This document shows, piece by piece, positions 35,626 to 47,600 of a stretch of 64,000 bases of DNA. The DNA comes from Apostichopus japonicus. Its lineage: Eukaryota; Echinodermata; Holothuroidea; Aspidochirotida; Stichopodidae. Under the pieces are notes generated by a model that did no database searches, was not told the DNA's origin, and saw only the letters and a list, made by a program, of their open reading frames with translations. A program made the translations under genes and the position numbers. How positions within the stretch are numbered: position 1 is the stretch's first letter; every line of letters begins with the position of its first letter. The stretch lies in assembly GCF_037975245.1 (NCBI RefSeq), contig NC_092578.1, positions 7,963,501 to 8,027,500 of the forward strand. Direction: 5' to 3'.

Positions 35626-37317
35626 TGCAGCTAATGACTAATGCTATTCTAGATTCTAGGCAAATAATATATTACAACATTTTAGTGGGTAGGGGTTATT
35701 ACACCGTCATTCAAAGGAGAAGAAACCAAAGCATCGTCAGGAAATGATATGAAGCAAATTATGTACAAACAAAGGCTTTAAAAAGTGTCAATAAACAAGA
35801 CATCAATGTTTACAAATAGTGACTTTGTGTAGATTGTTAGTGGATAACTTGACTTCTTTACTTGTGTTAGACTACGCAGTCCAGTTACTCATAGCAGTCG
35901 CGGATCCTGGGGTGTTTTGTTTTGCTAATAACAAGTAGTAATTAGCACAACCCTGCAAGTAGAAATAGTTAAACAACTTGTTTTTACCTAAATATTCTGC
36001 AGAATGCACCACTACACGTCTATTTTTTCCGGGAGGACTCCCAGATGGAGTTGTAAATCTCATCCTAACTTTGGGTGTATTACCACTATGGTGTTATCAC
36101 TATATATTACTCACATAATACCTATATTATGTCCTTTGTATTATAGTTTTTTCCACAAATATTGTTGAATACCAATACAATTATCATTTTTTGTTGTTGA
36201 AATTAAGCAACAACATATGTGCTCTATAATATAGTCTCCCAACACTTGTGTAGCAATTTATCCTAATTTATCCTTTTAAACAAATATTGAATGCGTTTCT
36301 TTGAAGCCATCGTTTAGTAAAATAGTTTTCCATTTCGTTGTAGCGTTGCTAAGCTCGTTGATGGCACCCTTTTTTGTGAAACTAGAAAGAAGTTTACCGT
36401 ATAATATACTTGTCTTTATTGTTGAGGGGGTGGGGAGGGGAGGAGATATAAAACGAAGTATCATAGAGGGAACGCTTGAAGCTATTAAAGTCTATAATTT
36501 CCAGGGGTTTTCAGGGGATGGGGAGGGATTCCGAAGTTTGTTAGGATGGGAAATCTGATTTAAGGCTTTATAAAAAGTACACTGATCTTGCCAATATGGC
36601 TTATTATGTATATATGCTCGTGTATTTAAGCAGATAATATCCGGCCTGTAATGTTTTAGAAACGTCTATGTTATAGTCAATACTCATTGCTTAAATACAT
36701 ACTGATCGAAGAGTCAATACCCAGAACAATGATACAGACAACCATATTAAACCTGGCATCAAATTATGGAACGCAAAAAGGACCACAACATATGATGATG
36801 TTAATGATGATCTAATTTTATACGATCATGTAATGAAAACTTATGATCATGTACCAAACATATACGATCATGTACTAAAAGTATACGATCATGTTCTAAA
36901 CATATACGATCATGTACTACAAACGTACGATGTACATCAAAACAATACGATCATGTACTAATAATGTTATATTAAAAAAAAGTGGCGTCTGCATACGCGT
37001 ATGTATATTCATATGTGGCGTCTGCATACGCGTATGAATATTCAGTGTAAACTCATTAAGAACCACTAGGGGCGGGGCTTCGGTATCAACTTTGATATTC
37101 CTAGGGGTACGGCACTTTGTAATCAACGGGTACCGGTAGCATACTATATTATTAATTTGAAGTGTGTGATATTCACTGAGGATTGGCTGTCATTACATTA
37201 TAATTATACTGTCTCAATTCACGAGAATCATGGATGATATAATTGAGTCTCTGGAGCTCGAAAACACCGAGCAAGTGAAGGAAAATTTCCGAAAAGAAAG
37301 GGTAGGTCTACCCTAAA

Positions 37318-37640
37318 CATAGGCGTAGGAGGCGGGGGTGCTGGGGGGGGGCTGCAGCCCCAACCATATTTTTTGGTGAAAAATCGGGCAATATGCTGAG
37401 AATTTTTCGGGCACCTACTGAAAGAATAATAATTTACAATGTGTTTTCTATGATGCTTAATGCTAAATGCTAAATAAAATGATGGTTGCTACTTAAGTCA
37501 AAATTTGATGCAATTTTGTATGTATACTTTACAATTACAATGCGGGTTTTTCGGACGCTTGCGCGGGTTTAGGTGTTAGAATGCAGGTCCTACCCGCGAA
37601 TTGCGGGGTCAGTTGAGAGCTCTGTAGTAAGTGTGGAGAA
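37318..37640 (-). repeat. Fragment of the hAT-like repeat plus a second dispersed repeat
   Basis: It starts with CATAGGCGTAGGAG at 37,318 and continues with the reverse complement of the tandem unit found at 29,4xx-29,6xx (TCGGGCAATATGCTGAG, GGGCACCTACTGAAAG). The matching right end is not seen. 37,490-37,640 (ATGATGGTTGCTACTTAAGT, GCGGGTTTAGGTGTTAGAAT) recurs reversed at 45,585-45,750. Confidence 0.7.
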
Positions 37641-38155
37641 ACTGAGAAAAACAGTGCTCTGAAGGTGTTTTATAATACTGCACATAGAGTGCTAATGCTA
37701 CTGCTAGCTTAGCCTAAGGCTAGGCTCAAACTCAAAGACCCATATCTCTCGTGCACAAAAGAATTACATGGCCCAGGTCACTTACTTCTCTATTAAGGTC
37801 CATTGGTGCCAACTGTGCCATATTCATCAATCACACTGACCAGTATTATAGGCAGTTAGGCCTATTTCTATTTGTTTTTTTTTTTTTTTTTAATTCCAAA
37901 GTAACCTAGCCTATGCATTTGCCTATATCACATCACATCAGATTCAATGTTGTTGTTCATTGGCCATTTCATCGCTCAAATAAAACTATAGTCCATCAAA
38001 TGCCCAAAAGGTCCTAATTGGTATAAATGCCTCTGCAGTTGTAACATAAACATGATCAATTGACGACATGCAGATTGCTATACTAGAACTAGTAGTACAT
38101 ACTAACTTGTTAGTAAAGTAAATTCTGTACTGTACGTAGGCATTGCCTTAGGCCT

Positions 38156-38374
38156 TCAAGTTAAAGTTATGCGCCCTATGCTCAGTATAGGCCTAGTTAT
38201 GATATGCTCACTAGTTACAACTGAAGTAACATCCTTCTTCCTAATTCCCAAGGATAACCTAATGCGTTTCAAAGTTGTTACGCTTATAGCTAGCATATCT
38301 GCCATTTCCTTATTGGTAAAGCCCATTTTAACAAACTCCTCTATTCGTTTTTCTGTAGCATCTTGGGAATCCAT
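38156..38374 (-). CDS. Small helix-turn-helix protein inside the 2.15-kb element
   Basis: A 72-residue frame. Residues ~8-46 (EKRIEEFVKMGFTNKEMADM, then LAISVTTLKRIRLSLGIRKK) form a compact helix-turn-helix of the kind found at the N-terminus of transposases and integrases: a recognition helix after NKEMADMLAIS and a basic end. The rest (residues 47-72) has no signature and may be read-through of an intron or decayed sequence. No catalytic DDE/D domain was found in the element. It may be the 5' exon of a lost transposase or a stand-alone DNA-binding protein. The frame begins at 38,374; no initiation or splice signal decides the start. Confidence 0.5.
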   Translation of the reverse strand: MDSQDATEKRIEEFVKMGFTNKEMADMLAISVTTLKRIRLSLGIRKKDVTSVVTSEHIITRPILSIGRITLT

Positions 38375-39775
38375 TTCTTATAGCTAGTAGTACTAGTAGT
38401 ATATTGTTTTATTTTAAAAATCCCGCGTAGGCTAAGTCAGGCAGGCCTATACACAAGCTAGGCTATCCCTAACATTACATGTATTATTATTTCGACGAAA
38501 GTATATGACTACGTACGTTGCGACTAACCTTCGTACCAAAGAGCAAAATAATAGCGACCCCGTGTATTCATCCAATATAAGCACCGCCCCATATATGAAT
38601 ATTCATACGCGTATTCAAACAACAAAAATGGATATTCATACGCCACTTTTTTGTAACTTGCGCTTTTTCATCATCATCACAAGTTTTCAGTACATGATCG
38701 TATATGTTTTGATGTACGTTTTTAGTACATCATCGGATGTTTTGATGGACATCTTAGTTTTTTAGTACATCATCGTATATGTTTTGATGTACATCTTAGT
38801 TTTCTAGTACATCATCGTATATGTTTAGTATATGGTCGAAAGTTTTTAGTAAATGAACGTATAAAATTAGATCATCATAAACATCATCATATGTTGTGGT
38901 CCTTTTCGCGTTTCATATCAAATTGCTGTAGGTTATGCGCTGTTAAAATATTCTCAATACGGTACAAAATCGCCAGCCTTTTGTTGACATACATGTACTC
39001 CTATCGTACTATACTGTTAATATTAATGTAAATAGATATGCCTACACAGGATCTACAAATTAACTTCGAGAATAGATGTATGTCAGAGATGTCATTTTCA
39101 TAACAAGAAACAGTCATACCTCAAATTTATGCTTTTATTGATTTACTCACCTGACATAATCCTTCTATGGTTTTTGAAAATAATAAAATACAACTTTACT
39201 TACTCTAGAAAATTTGATTTACTCTGGTGAAACTGAAACCGAGAAGGTTTCGCTCGTTACACCTATAACGGACTGATATGTTCATAGTTATAAATTTTTG
39301 TTGGCTTTAAGGCAAACTCAACTTAATTTGTTTTTCACATGTTGATATTTAATTCCATACACTTGTCAAGTTCGAACAATTGAGTACAAGAGAGTGCTGA
39401 CACAGGAAAGATTGTCCCAAAATATAAACCATAGGTTTATATACCACCCACCAACCCCTCCCTGGACACCTCCACTTAATGTCCCCAACTCGATTCCGTC
39501 TTCCCCTTTTTTTATCAAGCCGATTGAGTGGCCCTTCTATAACCAACGTGCGTATACTGCTCAAACAAGCTTACTGTATGTATAGTCGGTCATATGACGT
39601 AGTCGATACATATGTACCCAATATAGCACACATGGGAACACATTGCACACTTATCGATTAATCTTGCAAAATCAGCTCTCAATCAGAAGTTCAGAAAAAG
39701 GAAGCTGCATACAATATTGTTTGATTCCGCTGAGACGACATAACATCTTTAAAGAAACGAGTATGATTTACAGAC

Positions 39776-39992
39776 CTTGTATGTATTCGTAGGAGTTTCC
39801 GTTAGGCTCTCTCACTTCCTTATTTCCCGTGAAACTTTTGATTTGTTCAATCGATACATGTTTCAAAACATATATACAAAACAACGACATGAGTAACAGT
39901 TCCGTTAACAATAGTAATGAAAGAAACAACGAGCGTTTGGAATTACCGTTGACGAAAAGTAACATCATTATTGCAAAACTGTTACTTTCCAC
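39776..39992 (-). CDS. Fusion protein, first coding exon (membrane anchor)
   Basis: The start at 39,992 (GAAATGGAA) is followed by a short basic cytoplasmic part ending NGNSKRS. A hydrophobic segment (LFLSLLLLTELLLMSLFCIY, residues ~22-41) and the start of a luminal stem follow. In-frame Met codons at positions 9 and 10 are alternative starts. The donor is CAAG|GTCTGT. The exon ends with one base of a codon, and the exon at 33,565 supplies the other two (giving Asp), so the frame is kept. The layout mirrors the anchor exon of the NXPE-like gene. Assignment rests on strand, phase and topology, with 6.2 kb of intron between; no transcript evidence was available. Confidence 0.6.
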
Positions 39993-41880
39993 ATTTCTAA
40001 AAAAGTGCAGGCTGTCGTATTTGTCCGTGGAAAGTTCTCAACACATTTGTTATGAGTATGAATATATTTTGTTCGACGTGAACGATTACAAAACCAATTT
40101 CCCGCCCACGACCGAATGATACTTCAGTCTATACATGGGTTACTGCCATGGGCGAGGTTTTCTAGCTTTCATATTCACCACTGTCATCTAGTACCTCATT
40201 GGCTTGACATTCGACCAATCACATTCAACTAAGTCAAATATGCAGACCACTAAATCAATTTGGCTTCATTGAGCTCATAGTCTAGTCAATCGACCTGGCG
40301 GTGCTATAATGTATGCGGATAAGTGAACTGAAAAGACGTGGCAGTCTAGTTCAACCCTTCAGCTCCGCACACGAATGAGATTTATTATTTTGTCAAGCCT
40401 TATGCCGTAATATTGGAAACAAAATCAGAAAATAGAGATTATATTTTCAATGATGCTATCTGTATCTCTTTTTGTAGCTGTGGTATACTCCATACGTCAA
40501 AGTGCCAATTTTGCACACGTTTGACAAACACATGTTACATCATGTTAAATTTAACTGCACGTGAACAATTCTTGTGTCGAACCCCCATCCACTACCATAT
40601 TCCCAACCCAAATGCCCCGCACTTTGATACAAAATCAATAGTTTGCGATGTTTCAAAAATGCCACCACCTCTAATAATCGATTTGCCGACATTTCACCGA
40701 TTCTTTAAGCACGTTTTATATAAGGAAGGGCCCGGGAGTGGGCCTTAACCGTAGAATGACTGTCTGCTAGTATGCTTACTACTGTAATCTCTGTATTCTT
40801 ATACTACAATTCCTTTACCTTTTTGAACACACAGAACAATACGGGAAAGGAGAGATACGGGATTGCTCAATACATTGTTCTTTACTGGAGTCAGTTACCA
40901 ATTTAACTCTCAACAAAATGGTTCTGCTAAAAAACCGCAGTGCACTCTCGCATCTTTTTCGTTGATGCATGGATGCATTATACAAACGTTCGACTATACG
41001 TACTGCCTGCCTGATTGCTTGTGTACATTCTCGTGTCTTCGGAGGTGGCACAAAATAACTATTTCGACTATTGTTGCCTAACGCTCTTTGGTGTTTTTGG
41101 CAAAAGTACCATGCAGTCCTATTATGTCAAAGTTTCTTTTGTCGATACGTGCCTTGTTTAAATAACCGATATAACATAATGAGACCTTTACACTTTTTGA
41201 TAATGAGGTCATTATAGTGTTCCTTTAACAGCACTACACAAACCACAAAGCTGCGCGTCGGGAGAAATCCAAATTCACCTTTCTCGTTAGTTTATTCTAA
41301 TTACTTTACAACATTTCAAGTTCACATGGTTAACGTAATTTTGATAATTTGTTCCGATAGACTATTTATTTCGCATATATACCTAAACACATTCAGACGT
41401 ATTTAGTAGGATTGGTTCTTAAACTTCATATAAATAAACACTATTCAAGTTTCATTGTACATAAAAATGATAAAAGGCCATAAGCTTTCAAATGTGAAAT
41501 TTGTATCGAATTTGTTACATTTTCAGTAGGATTGCATTTATTATATGGAGCAGGGAGTGAACAACAAATTTTGGGCAAGCAAAGTGGAACAACATACTAA
41601 ACACAGTATAACCAAAACGTATTTTTTTGAGATATTGTTTGTGTTTGTGACTTTGACCTCAAATTAACTTTGACTTTATTAATGACCGATAGCAATGTTG
41701 TCCTTACTAAGGTGGACATTTGTAGTAATTGTGTATCTTACCAAGCTTTACTTTTGGAGTATATTTCCTCCGTTAACTCAGATGACCTTTGAACCCCTTC
41801 AAAACAGTATGGTTCATCTTCTCCCCGAGACAGACCTGCGTACTACATAATTATTCCGCACTCTACACTTCACGTCAAAT
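39993..41880. other. Upstream flank of the fusion gene; no gene seen
   Basis: The plus-strand frame at 40,413-40,748 (111 residues) and those at 40,815-41,081 have no family signature. A fragment of the 178-bp repeat family lies near 41,398-41,535. 41,640-41,800 has GACCTC/GACCTTTG words like the satellite family, but diverged. Confidence 0.4.
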
Positions 41881-42532
41881 TTAAAAGCGCACTCTCAGCT
41901 AGGAAATTTTTAGAGGGCGGGCCAATTTCATATGTTTCGATGGTTCACCGTTAATCACGTGACACGGGGTTTGTAATATACTGCCAGTGTACAGTGTACC
42001 CTGTATGTAAATATACGTCATATATAGCACAGTTTCATGCAGTGGTAGCATAACACACGTAACGTGTATATTGCGACCGCGTCGCCGCGCTGTTGAGGTG
42101 GAAGGCACAGGTTGCTTTATTGTGGGTCTCAATGCCAAAAGCAGTGAGCGACAAAACGGACATGAAATGAAAAGTGTACTTGAGCTGGTGCTACGTACGT
42201 GGACTGGGTCTCCAAAAACGATCTACTGGAACAGAGACCGGGGATCGACAAAATGACCAATGCTACCTTCGCGGAGCATTTACTGGCATGGCAGATCATA
42301 TGAGAAGGTAGGCAGCAAATTATGCTAACGACTAACGTTATATATTTACTATTTAGGCTACTGCATACTGTTTTCCGGCCGAAGTGTTTGGTCTGCCGTA
42401 GGCTTCATTGTTATATTGTTCAATAGATCATGCTAGCTAGGCCTACTACTACGAGTACTACAAACTAAGGCAACTAATACACCGAGAGACATAGGCTAGT
42501 ACAGTAGTAGTATAGTCAGTTTTGCGAAGTTT

Positions 42533-42745
42533 GGAACACTGCGAAGTTCGGACACCCCTAAGAAATACGCGATTTCACGAAGAGACAACCTACAGCAAGA
42601 GCCAATTGCACGAAAAACTACGAAGCTACAGTTATTTTCTCTCCAAAATGACCCAACCATATCAAGTATAATTTCAGGTGATTTATACCATGAGATATAG
42701 TTTTGGGGTGTTTTAAGGCTTAGGTGTCCGAACTCCGCAGTGTCC
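42533..42745. mobile_element. MITE M2, 213 bp
   Basis: The left end GGAACACTGCGAAGTTCGGA, then CACC and CCTAAG, pairs with the right end, which reads inward as GGACACTGCGGAGTTCGGAC, then ACC and TAAG. A subterminal GCGAAGTTTGG just left of it (42,524) echoes the same motif. No clear target duplication was found, and there is no coding region. Confidence 0.75.
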
Positions 42746-43584
42746 ATGCTACTGCAGTGCAGGCTGCTGTACAAACTGTAGCCTAGCCTAGGCCGAACAT
42801 TTCATGAAGTGTTATTTATGCTTTTCTACTTGTATTCGCCTACTAAGCATGATCAGTATGGAAGTGTGCGGTATCGTGTGTTTGGTTTATGATTCGGTAG
42901 CTTTGCAAATATGAATAGGACTTAGCCTACATTAGTGTAATATGGATTTGGTAGGGAGATCTCCCCACAAGAAAATTAAACAGGAAGAAATGCAACTTCT
43001 CATGAGCGGAGCAATAGCAAAAGTAGGACTACTGTAGCCTAGCTCCAGGCCCAGATTTATAAAATTATGCACCATGGAGGGCCTGCCTCAATTTGATGGC
43101 CATTCCTGTCAAGAGCATTTTTGATATGGGCATATTTATTTTGTAACTGTAAGTCTAGTATGCAATGAGATACGTGAGGGACGGGCCTACACGCAATAAA
43201 GTAACTGTCTTCATTTCCTACTCTACTTTACCAGCACAATTATAGAGTTCCTAGCAACAAATAAATTAGTCTGACAACTTGAAAATTTACTGCATATTTG
43301 CATGCATGGTCATTCTCAGTTATAGACTACTAATTTGTGTAGCCATTTCAGTCTTTTTTTTGTCAGAGAATGGGTTCTTAAGTAGTGAAATAACCTCTTA
43401 TCTGCTGAGCAACTCCAAGATGAATTAAGTTACTAAGGCATTGGGTTATTTTACTTTTTTAAGTCTAATATGCATAGGCTACAATATTTACTTTGCTTCA
43501 CTTGTTTGTCAATCCACATAGCCACTTTAGCTGTGGATGATTCTCCACTTGCAAAGAAAAAATGTATGCATTAACTTAAAGGCC

Positions 43585-43842
43585 GTGGCTATTCTTACAA
43601 CTAGTTGTAACAATTATTTATAAACTATTCTTACGACATCGGCGAATTCATGCGCAGTAAAGTAAATAAAGCAACTGCGCATGTAGTAGGGGTAAACCTA
43701 ACCCTAACCCAACCCTTAACCGGAAAATATTGTTACTCCTAGTCGTAAAAAGAGTACTCCTAGTCGTAAAAATAGCCACGTTAAAGCAACTGTGCATGCG
43801 TAAAAGGGAATTATTGTTATGACTAGTCGTAAGAATAGCCAC
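43585..43842. mobile_element. MITE M1, 258 bp, with a CCCTAA-rich core
   Basis: The ends GTGGCTATTCTTACAACTAG and, read inward from the right, GTGGCTATTCTTACGACTAG match at 19 of 20 and extend about 30 bp. The interior repeats shorter versions (ACTCCTAGTCGTAAAAA twice). It also contains GCAACTGCGCATG and its inverted partner near 43,785, and the run CCTAACCCTAACCCAACCC at about 43,697. No target duplication or coding region was seen. Confidence 0.8.
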
Positions 43843-43849
43843 TTTGTAA

Positions 43850-45560
43850 TTTAAACTCTTTCACCCAAATTAGAGTTTGCCCATAATACTCCCAACTTGG
43901 TAAAGTAACTTAAAAAAACGGTAGCGGCTTTTCCTGTAACTGTAGTGTAAAGTGATAACTGATATTACTAAGTTTTCCAAATTAATTCAAAACTCAAAAG
44001 CCTTCTCAGAAAGAAGCTACACTAGCTCTACAGGCTCCTTTGTTGAATTAGTGAAGGATAGTAGATATTGTTCACATGTTTATGCATTCATAACATGATA
44101 GTTTGCTATCATCGTTGTTTAATCATAACATCAAGGACACAAGAGTGGACAATGGGAGTAACAAGTATCCAGAATGAAGATATCACAAGGCTTCAAGACA
44201 ATTGAACAAACTGTACCATAACAGACAACAACAAACATGGTGTCTCAGTAAAATGAAGTTACTAAGCTAGTGCAATGTATCATAAGAATTTATCTTCTCC
44301 ATGGTGTCAAACATTGATTGTTGCATTCAGTGCATTATGTATCCTTCTCCTTTCTGTAGTATTTAGCATTGATTTGCATGTTCATTCATAGTGTAAGTAA
44401 ACTACATAATTGATGTCATCAAAGTTACAACTGTGTCATATTAAATAAGTAAATGATTGAAATATTGGTTTCACTACATACTTGATTGTACACTATTTGG
44501 CTTTCCATGATAGCAATATCTGATCTTTTTAATTACTGTAGCTTGTTCAGTCATATCAGTAGTTCTAATGTGACATTGATCTTGGGTTATTTATTGTTGG
44601 TACAGAATAACTTGTCTTTATTTTGTATTGTGTGAGATCAAGTTAACATAACATATTTTGTGATGTCATAGAGTGTTGAAGAGGTACTCTAACTTGCAGC
44701 TAGTAGTGATAAAACAGTTCATTCAGTGTTCTCATGATAACCCCAGTCGGGACCAGTGGCAGATGGAGATAGTGGCAGATGGAGATGTTTGAAATGCAGG
44801 GGACATTATAGGGTCTTTTGAAGTTTTGGCAAAAGTTCTTTTGCATGTAAAGCTGCTATACTTACTGTATCATGGAGAAGTTCCACAATTGAGGCATGGC
44901 ATCTCCTAGCCTTATTTGGGTATATGTCCTTGCATTCCGTATTTGGAACACTGCCCTACTATTGTTTGTATTGCTTATTCTAAAGTTAGGTAAGTCAGTA
45001 TTGTAACATGTTTTTATTTTTAACACATTGATTGCATCTGTACAGTTCTTACATTGAGTTCAACTATATACAATAACCATGAGCAGGGAAAACTTACCAC
45101 TATCTCACTTGCATTTCTTAATGTTCAAGTGACCATATTCATACTTTAACCAAAGCATTTCTTCCATATTAGATAGTGTTTATCCAGAGTAGGTTACAGG
45201 ATATTTTCAAGGTGGGCTATGTAGTATTGTCCCCAATTTAGCATGCTATAATTGCTAGAATATTTAATAAGTTCCTAGAGGTATTTACTTTCCAAATTGT
45301 TCTAAGGCATTCTAATTGAAAGCATAAGATGCCTGAATGGCCCAGTGAGGTAAACTTCCTGGAAGGTGGTAATAAAACCAGTTTCAAAACTTTGACCAAA
45401 GGTAACCATATTTGAATATCTGGTTTATTTGGGGCCAATACAGCATACTCTGGTCGAGAGTTGGCGTGGAAGCCACCATATGTTTGTAGTAATGCAGTAA
45501 AATGTAGTAAAGGCAGCTGGAGGAGTCCAGTTTACCCCTGTGCCGAAGGTCATTCATCTT
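43850..45560. other. No gene seen
   Basis: AT-rich DNA inside the putative TTAA element. There is a short duplication AGTGGCAGATGGAGAT near 44,756 and 44,772. I saw no coding domain. Confidence 0.4.
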
Positions 45561-45584
45561 TTAGGTTTTTTTGGAGAACACTTT

Positions 45585-45750
45585 AACCTTCCCAACCACA
45601 GAGCTCCCAACTGACCCACAATTCGAGGGTTGGACCCGCATTCTAACACCCAAAGCCCCTGACCCGCCCAAGCATCCCAAAAACCTGCATTGTAATTGAC
45701 AAGTATACATTAAAAAAATTGCATCAAATTTGGACTTAGCAACCATAATT
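45585..45750 (+). repeat. Dispersed repeat, inverted copy of 37,490-37,640
   Basis: GAGCTCCCAACTGACCC, GCATTCTAACACCCAAA and ATTGCATCAAATTTGGACTT match the other copy in reverse complement, with about 20% differences. Confidence 0.7.
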
Positions 45751-46339
45751 TCTTTAGCATAATAGAGTATAAAACCTCCTTTACATCATCATTTGAACCT
45801 CAAATTAGGCTATATTTCATTTCATTGGGGCGAGCAGCGAACATTTTCATGCCACGGGCAAGAATGAATTATCACCTACTACTCAATTTATTGATGTTAC
45901 ACACAAAAAAATGCATATTTCTCAGAAAATTGTGGGTGACAAAAGCCTTTCTAGGTGCCACCAGTTTACATGTAGGCATCACCAGGATTCCAAAAAAAAT
46001 AATAAAAAGGGGAGGGAGACACCCCCATATACCCCTCCCCCAGGACGGCAATTCGTGGCATGGACCAGCATTTGCCTTCTCAGTTGGGAGCTATGCAACA
46101 TACCATTAACTACATGTCTCTATAGGCCCAGGGGATTGAATCCTTAGTAGCCGTCCTGAGCTAGTGCGAATCAACAGAGAGAGGTTGTGGATGCTACGCC
46201 TTCGCACCATTCAACCTCATGGGCTCAACATTCAGGAAGGACATGACTAACTTTTCTTCATTCCCTCTCCTCCCCTTGCCCCCCTCCCCCATTTCTCCTC
46301 TTCTCATAGCTTTTTCCACCCCATTTTTTCTCCACACTT

Positions 46340-46540
46340 TTCTGTCGTTGTCCTTCTCCAGGTTTTTATTTTATTTTTGGTTTTTATCTTTCATTCTTCT
46401 CTCCATCCCTTGTCTACTAATCCCCTTACATCTATCTCTTTGTGTTCACCATGCTCATTAACCTGTCTGTATTATGTGCGTGTTTTTTCTACACAGGCTC
46501 TCTAGTGGATAAGCTGTTTGCTCACTGTTTTATTTTATTT
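46340..46540 (+). repeat. Penelope-like terminal sequence, left copy
   Basis: Matches 52,205-52,440 in reverse complement, including CTTGTCTACTAATCCCCTTA, TGCTCATTAACCTGTCTGTA and GCTCTCTAGTGGATAAGCTG. It lacks the segment with GATCGAAACGTCAGGCC that the right copy has. Confidence 0.6.
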
Positions 46541-47099
46541 TGAACTCAAGTATTGAAGAACGTTAGGCCAGAAGCAAGTCGTTTCGTCAAATAACAGTAA
46601 ATAAGCAGCACACATTCAGTCACATGTTTATAGAGAATTACACGACGAAACTATTCACATTTTATTTCTTCAGCAATTTCTCCAACAAAAATCGGCAGCA
46701 CGAGATCATACGGGCCCATATGACTTTCCATAACAACTACCTGCTGCTACGAGCTGGTATAGAGTTTTCCCAGCAGTACAATATGCACTGTTCCATATAG
46801 CAAATCGAAAAATTGCGTAACTCGAATAGCACACAGTACAATTACACAGTGTGCCTATAGGTTACGCAACACTGAGAGGCAGATTAGAATCTCGGAAATC
46901 TGATACCTTCGCGGTAACGGTACCCATTTGCGTATGCTGTTTATAGCTAAGGATGAGAATGCCATATTAAAGAAATGAATATGTTGCCGCTGTGAGAATA
47001 GGGCAGCATTGTTTTTATTTTTTAATCGGGAAATACGTTGAGACAAGATTTTTGATTTTAGCAATTTCCTAGCTGAGAGTGTGCCTTTAAAATTCGAAA

Positions 47100-47600
47100 A
47101 TCAAACCAATCATTACTTATGGCAGTATTTGCCTACTTACTTGTAATTAATCCCAAATTTCCCAATTAAACATTAATAATAATAATAATGCTCTTAGAAT
47201 TTGTCTCAATATCCCTAGTTATATCTCCACTAGTATGCTCCTTGAAGCAGCCAATTCTTTACCACTTTTTGAACAGCTTATTATTTTTAACAAAAAAATC
47301 CTTAAAAAACACCCTCCTGCTTAATCAAATACTAAGTCCATAAAATATATGCTAAAAATAATCTTAAAAGTTCCCTAGATACCTTAGATTTTGTTATACT
47401 TGGAGGAGGCCTCAGCCGTGGCAGAGGGAGTTGGACCCCTTGTTTAGGAACCCGGTGGCTAGAGGACTTGTGAGAAAAGCCCCATTGGATTTTTACTGCT
47501 TTATATTTTATTAGCTTTAGGGCACATCCCTGCAGGGTGGGTCTGCCAGGTCTGGGGCAACCTCCCATTATTACTATATTTCCTAAATAGCTCCTTTATT
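47100..47600. other. No gene seen
   Basis: AT-rich DNA, a short ATA microsatellite near 47,177, and frames with no family signature. Confidence 0.35.

Larger units (their letters stand above)
36766..38916. mobile_element. 2.15-kb DNA element with long inverted ends and 8-bp target duplication
   Basis: The left end ATGGAACGCAAAAAGGACCA and the right end (read inward) ATGAAACGCGAAAAGGACCA match at 18 of 20. The match continues for at least 60 bp and, through repeated words TACGATCATGTACTAAA, for about 190 bp at each end. A second inverted block with GCATACGCGTATGAATATTC lies at 36,980-37,040 and 38,575-38,650. The flanks carry an exact 8-bp duplication ATCAAATT (36,758-36,765 and 38,917-38,924). 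A short helix-turn-helix protein is encoded inside on the minus strand. A partial hAT-like repeat and another dispersed repeat lie at 37,318-37,640. The superfamily is not clear; the 8-bp duplication fits hAT or P-like groups, but the ends are unlike the hAT MITEs nearby. Confidence 0.8.
33566..39775 (-). other. Intron of the fusion gene
   Basis: About 6.2 kb, phase 1, donor CAAG|GTCTGT at 39,776/39,775 and acceptor AG at 33,567-33,566. It contains a degenerate short-period repeat (35,380-35,620) and the 2.15-kb inverted-repeat element (36,766-38,916). 33,600-35,370, 35,650-36,750 and 38,930-39,770 show nothing I can support. Confidence 0.6.
41885..47086. mobile_element. Putative 5.2-kb TTAA-flanked DNA element
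   Basis: The left end AAGCGCACTCTCAGCTAGGA and the right end (read inward) AGGCACACTCTCAGCTAGGA are inverted, matching at 22 of 24 positions when extended by AATT. Both are bordered by TTAA (41,881-41,884 and 47,087-47,090). TTAA targets are typical of piggyBac and Kolobok-type transposons. No transposase could be read inside. The interior carries smaller elements (42,533-42,745 and 43,585-43,842), the dispersed repeat at 45,585-45,750, and at its right end a Penelope-like end (about 46,340-46,540). Two unrelated elements sharing ends is a possible alternative. Confidence 0.5.

Noticed and set aside
40413-40748. 111-residue plus-strand frame upstream of the fusion gene
   Set aside because: No domain, no splice or start support, and composition like the surrounding DNA.
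43697-43720. Interstitial telomere
   Set aside because: Only two or three CCCTAA-like units, and they lie inside a MITE.
46219-46461. Pro/Leu/Ser/Phe-rich 80-residue frame
   Set aside because: Pyrimidine-rich low-complexity DNA and a repeat end, not a membrane protein.
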